This document shows positions 62,613-64,000 of a stretch of 64,000 nt of DNA, piece after piece. A program made the position numbers and the translations under genes. The stretch comes from an uncultured Clostridia bacterium (GTDB lineage: Bacteria > Bacillota > Clostridia > Oscillospirales > Ruminococcaceae). The number at the start of each line of letters is the position of its first letter. Within the stretch, counting starts at the first letter, position 1. Where the stretch lies: positions 29,208-93,207 of the forward strand of contig CANQXS010000009.1 of NCBI GenBank assembly GCA_947627875.1, in the 5' to 3' direction. Below the pieces are notes generated by a model. That model was not told where the DNA came from. It made no database searches and was given only the letters and a program-made list of their open reading frames with translations.

Positions 62613-62641
62613 TTGTTATTTGAAAGCAAATGCGTTATAAT
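62613..62641 (+). promoter_or_regulatory. Promoter of ireB
   Basis: TTGTTA (62613-62618), 17 bp, TATAAT (62636-62641). The leader is about 115 nt and contains the inverted pair GCGGCG/CGCCGC just upstream of the ribosome site. Confidence 0.65.
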
Positions 62642-62764
62642 AAACATATGTGTAATCCGCTGTTCGGATCGATTCTGAAAAACCGGACCGTGAGCATATA
62701 ATAACCTGCGGCGGAATGATTTTCCGAATTATCGCCGCGTCGCCGATAAGGAGGCTTGACTGTT

Positions 62765-63016
62765 ATGCGCAACGACCAGACTATGACTTTCTCGGTTAAG
62801 CAGGATCACAAAGACGAGATAAAAAAGACCCTGACCGCCGTCTATGAGGCGCTTTACGAGAAGGGCTACAACCCCGTGAACCAGATAGTCGGTTATATCC
62901 TTTCAGAGGACCCGACCTATATCACCACCTATAACAACGCACGCAGTCTGATACGCCATATTGACCGCGATGAGCTGCTTCAGGAAATGGTGAAAACCTA
63001 TCTCGGCGCAAAATAA
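62765..63016 (+). CDS. ireB: IreB family regulatory phosphoprotein (UPF0297)
   Basis: An 83-residue cytoplasmic protein. ATG 62765 lies 10 nt after AAGGAGG; the TTG at 62756 is too close. The UPF0297 pattern is clear: MTFSV near the N-terminus, VYEALYEKGYNPVNQIVGYILSEDP (read in two parts) and NARSLIRHIDRDE. The Thr near the N-terminus is the expected site phosphorylated by the PASTA kinase IreK/PrkC. In many Bacillota the next genes encode YqgF-type resolvase and a DUF1292 protein; here a terminator follows instead. Confidence 0.93.
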   Translation: MRNDQTMTFSVKQDHKDEIKKTLTAVYEALYEKGYNPVNQIVGYILSEDPTYITTYNNARSLIRHIDRDELLQEMVKTYLGAK

Positions 63017-63024
63017 AAAGAAAG

Positions 63025-63058
63025 TCCTCCCGCTCCGAAAAGGAACGGGAGGATTTTT
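63025..63058 (+). terminator. Terminator of ireB
   Basis: TCCTCCCGCTCC pairs with GGAACGGGAGGA (one mismatch), followed by TTTTT. Confidence 0.88.
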
Positions 63059-63095
63059 ATGCTTTTTGAAAAAGGCTTGACCGAAAACTTTTAAG

Positions 63096-63725
63096 TTACG
63101 GCTGCGGCGATTCGCTCGAAACAACGTCGTCGAAGCTGCGCCCCTTTAGGCTTACGAGCTTCTCGGTCAGAACCCGCGAAAAGCCCGCTATAAGCGCCTC
63201 CTGAATTACAAAGCTCGACACAAGGTTCTCGCCGGTCTTCTCGGGATTCAGAACGTCGGTCGCGCATTCGCGGACTATCGTCGTGAACAGCTTCGCGGCG
63301 GCGCGGTGCTTTATAACGTAGTCGCGGTAGAGCTCCTGGACGCTCTCCTCGGGGAGCTCGTTTGAAAGCATCTCTTTGACGATATTTATGCTCACCGCCT
63401 GCTTCAGCGTTAGAATTATTATCAGATAGGCGATATGAACGCGGTAATAGCGGCGCTTTACCGGCGCGGGCATAATTTTCAGCCTGACATAGTTGTTGAC
63501 CGACGAGGCGGAGAATATCTTTTCGTCCGAAGCCGAGCCGTCCTCGGCGTCCTCCTTTTCTTCGGCGGGCGAAATGAGCCCGAGATACTGCGATAGCAAA
63601 ACTATGACCTGGTCCATATAAAGCCCGATGTCGGGGATATTCTCCCAGCTCGGCAGGCTGAACCCGTCCATAGCGCGCTCCCAGCGCAAAAGCTTGTGGG
63701 CGATAAGCTCCTTGTCGTAATTCAT
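63096..63725 (-). CDS. DUF1836 family putative regulator
   Basis: A 209-residue protein. The start at 63725 follows CGGAGGTGCAAT; the track start is 23 codons upstream, past the promoter. The DUF1836 pattern is visible: LPSWENIPDIGLYMDQVIVL, SASSVNNYVRLKIMPAPVKR and RVHIAYLIIILTLKQAVSI. The first part is a MerR/HTH-like segment, so a DNA-binding role is likely, with targets unknown. Promoter: minus-strand TTGCAA (63789-63794), 17 bp, TATAAT (63766-63771). Confidence 0.85.
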   Translation of the reverse strand: MNYDKELIAHKLLRWERAMDGFSLPSWENIPDIGLYMDQVIVLLSQYLGLISPAEEKEDAEDGSASDEKIFSASSVNNYVRLKIMPAPVKRRYYRVHIAYLIIILTLKQAVSINIVKEMLSNELPEESVQELYRDYVIKHRAAAKLFTTIVRECATDVLNPEKTGENLVSSFVIQEALIAGFSRVLTEKLVSLKGRSFDDVVSSESPQP

Positions 63726-63765
63726 ATTGCACCTCCGTTTTCGGCAAAACTCAATATAATAGTAA

Positions 63766-63794
63766 ATTATAGCATATCTTGAACTTATTTGCAA
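63766..63794 (-). promoter_or_regulatory. Promoter of the DUF1836 gene
   Basis: TTGCAA and TATAAT with 17-bp spacer on the minus strand. Confidence 0.75.
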
Positions 63795-63828
63795 GATATT
63801 TTAGTCGAAAATATTTGTGATTTATCTC

Positions 63829-63861
63829 TTGACAGACCGTATCTAATATGCTATATTAGAT
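63829..63861 (+). promoter_or_regulatory. Promoter with palindromic operator for a gene beyond the window
   Basis: TTGACA (63829-63834), 17 bp, TATATT (63852-63857). A perfect inverted repeat ATCTAATAT-GCT-ATATTAGAT (63841-63861) covers the -10, the classic place for a repressor. Confidence 0.75.
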
Positions 63862-64000
63862 GTAGTAATATTGATATTCACTATTTCTTGATATTTCACC
63901 AAAAATTTACACCGTCTGAGAGACCGAAAGTCTAATGGTGTGATGTCAATAGTGCGATGATAAGAAATTTTCAACAATGGACATCTAAAATCGGGCAAAG
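63862..64000 (+). other. Structured leader, gene start outside the window
   Basis: At least 130 nt without an ORF. Short stems include CACC...GGTG around 63911-63939 enclosing AGAC-CGAA-AGTCT. No riboswitch class recognised. Confidence 0.4.

Overview
The window looks like a chromosomal segment of an anaerobic Bacillota bacterium, most likely a gut-type Clostridia (Oscillospirales/Ruminococcaceae-like). The signs are moderately high GC with strong AAGGAGG ribosome sites, near-consensus sigma-A promoters (TTGACA/TTGAAA, 16-18 bp, TATAAT), a T-box leader in front of pheST, IreB and DUF1836 proteins, KtrAB, and many secreted lipoprotein glycosidases. I see no rRNA, CRISPR array, insertion sequence or phage gene. 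The genus cannot be set from the sequence alone.

1-11 kb is a carbohydrate block. The 3' end of a GH53 beta-1,4-galactanase is followed by a seven-cistron-scale starch/maltodextrin locus: solute-binding lipoprotein, MalF, MalG, MsmX-type ATPase, lipoprotein alpha-amylase and a membrane-anchored type I pullulanase. 11-20 kb holds cardiolipin synthase, an overlapping GT2-GtrA / phosphodiester glycosidase / small membrane protein operon, an XRE regulator bracketed by a 32-bp repeat, a GH2 beta-galactosidase and an alpha/beta hydrolase.

20-31 kb has a large lipoprotein with a solute-binding-like C-terminus, a ZIP transporter, a YegP-like protein, a YbaK deacylase, a CvpA-like membrane protein, and a 1478-residue secreted protein built from paired-cysteine repeats (partly a 255-bp tandem DNA repeat). 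31-39 kb combines flavodoxin, an AraC regulator, an orphan sugar-binding lipoprotein, FucO lactaldehyde reductase, and a hybrid sensor kinase that overlaps another solute-binding lipoprotein. tRNA-Arg(CCT) is followed by about 470 bp of hairpin-rich non-coding repeats. An anion permease and KtrBA come next.

43-56 kb is a second surface-glycan block: a candidate structured RNA, a secreted DUF3237-like protein, a GH30 (probable beta-1,6-galactanase) with a C-terminal discoidin-like module, a GH98 enzyme on a Thr-rich repeat stalk, and an MBOAT O-acyltransferase cassette in which the two SGNH partners are fused to BspA-like leucine-rich repeats in opposite order. That cassette is the best candidate for an undescribed system here. 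After tRNA-Val(CAC) the window returns to housekeeping genes: tgt, mntP, gph, T-box pheS-pheT, ireB and a DUF1836 regulator. It ends in a promoter with a palindromic operator and a structured leader for a gene outside the window.

Taken together, the enzymes target alpha-glucans (amylase, pullulanase, MalEFG-MsmX) and beta-galactans or host-type glycans (GH53, GH30, GH2, GH98, FucO). The MBOAT and GT2/NAGPA loci probably decorate the cell's own envelope polymers. Starts were chosen by ribosome-site spacing and often differ from the ORF track.
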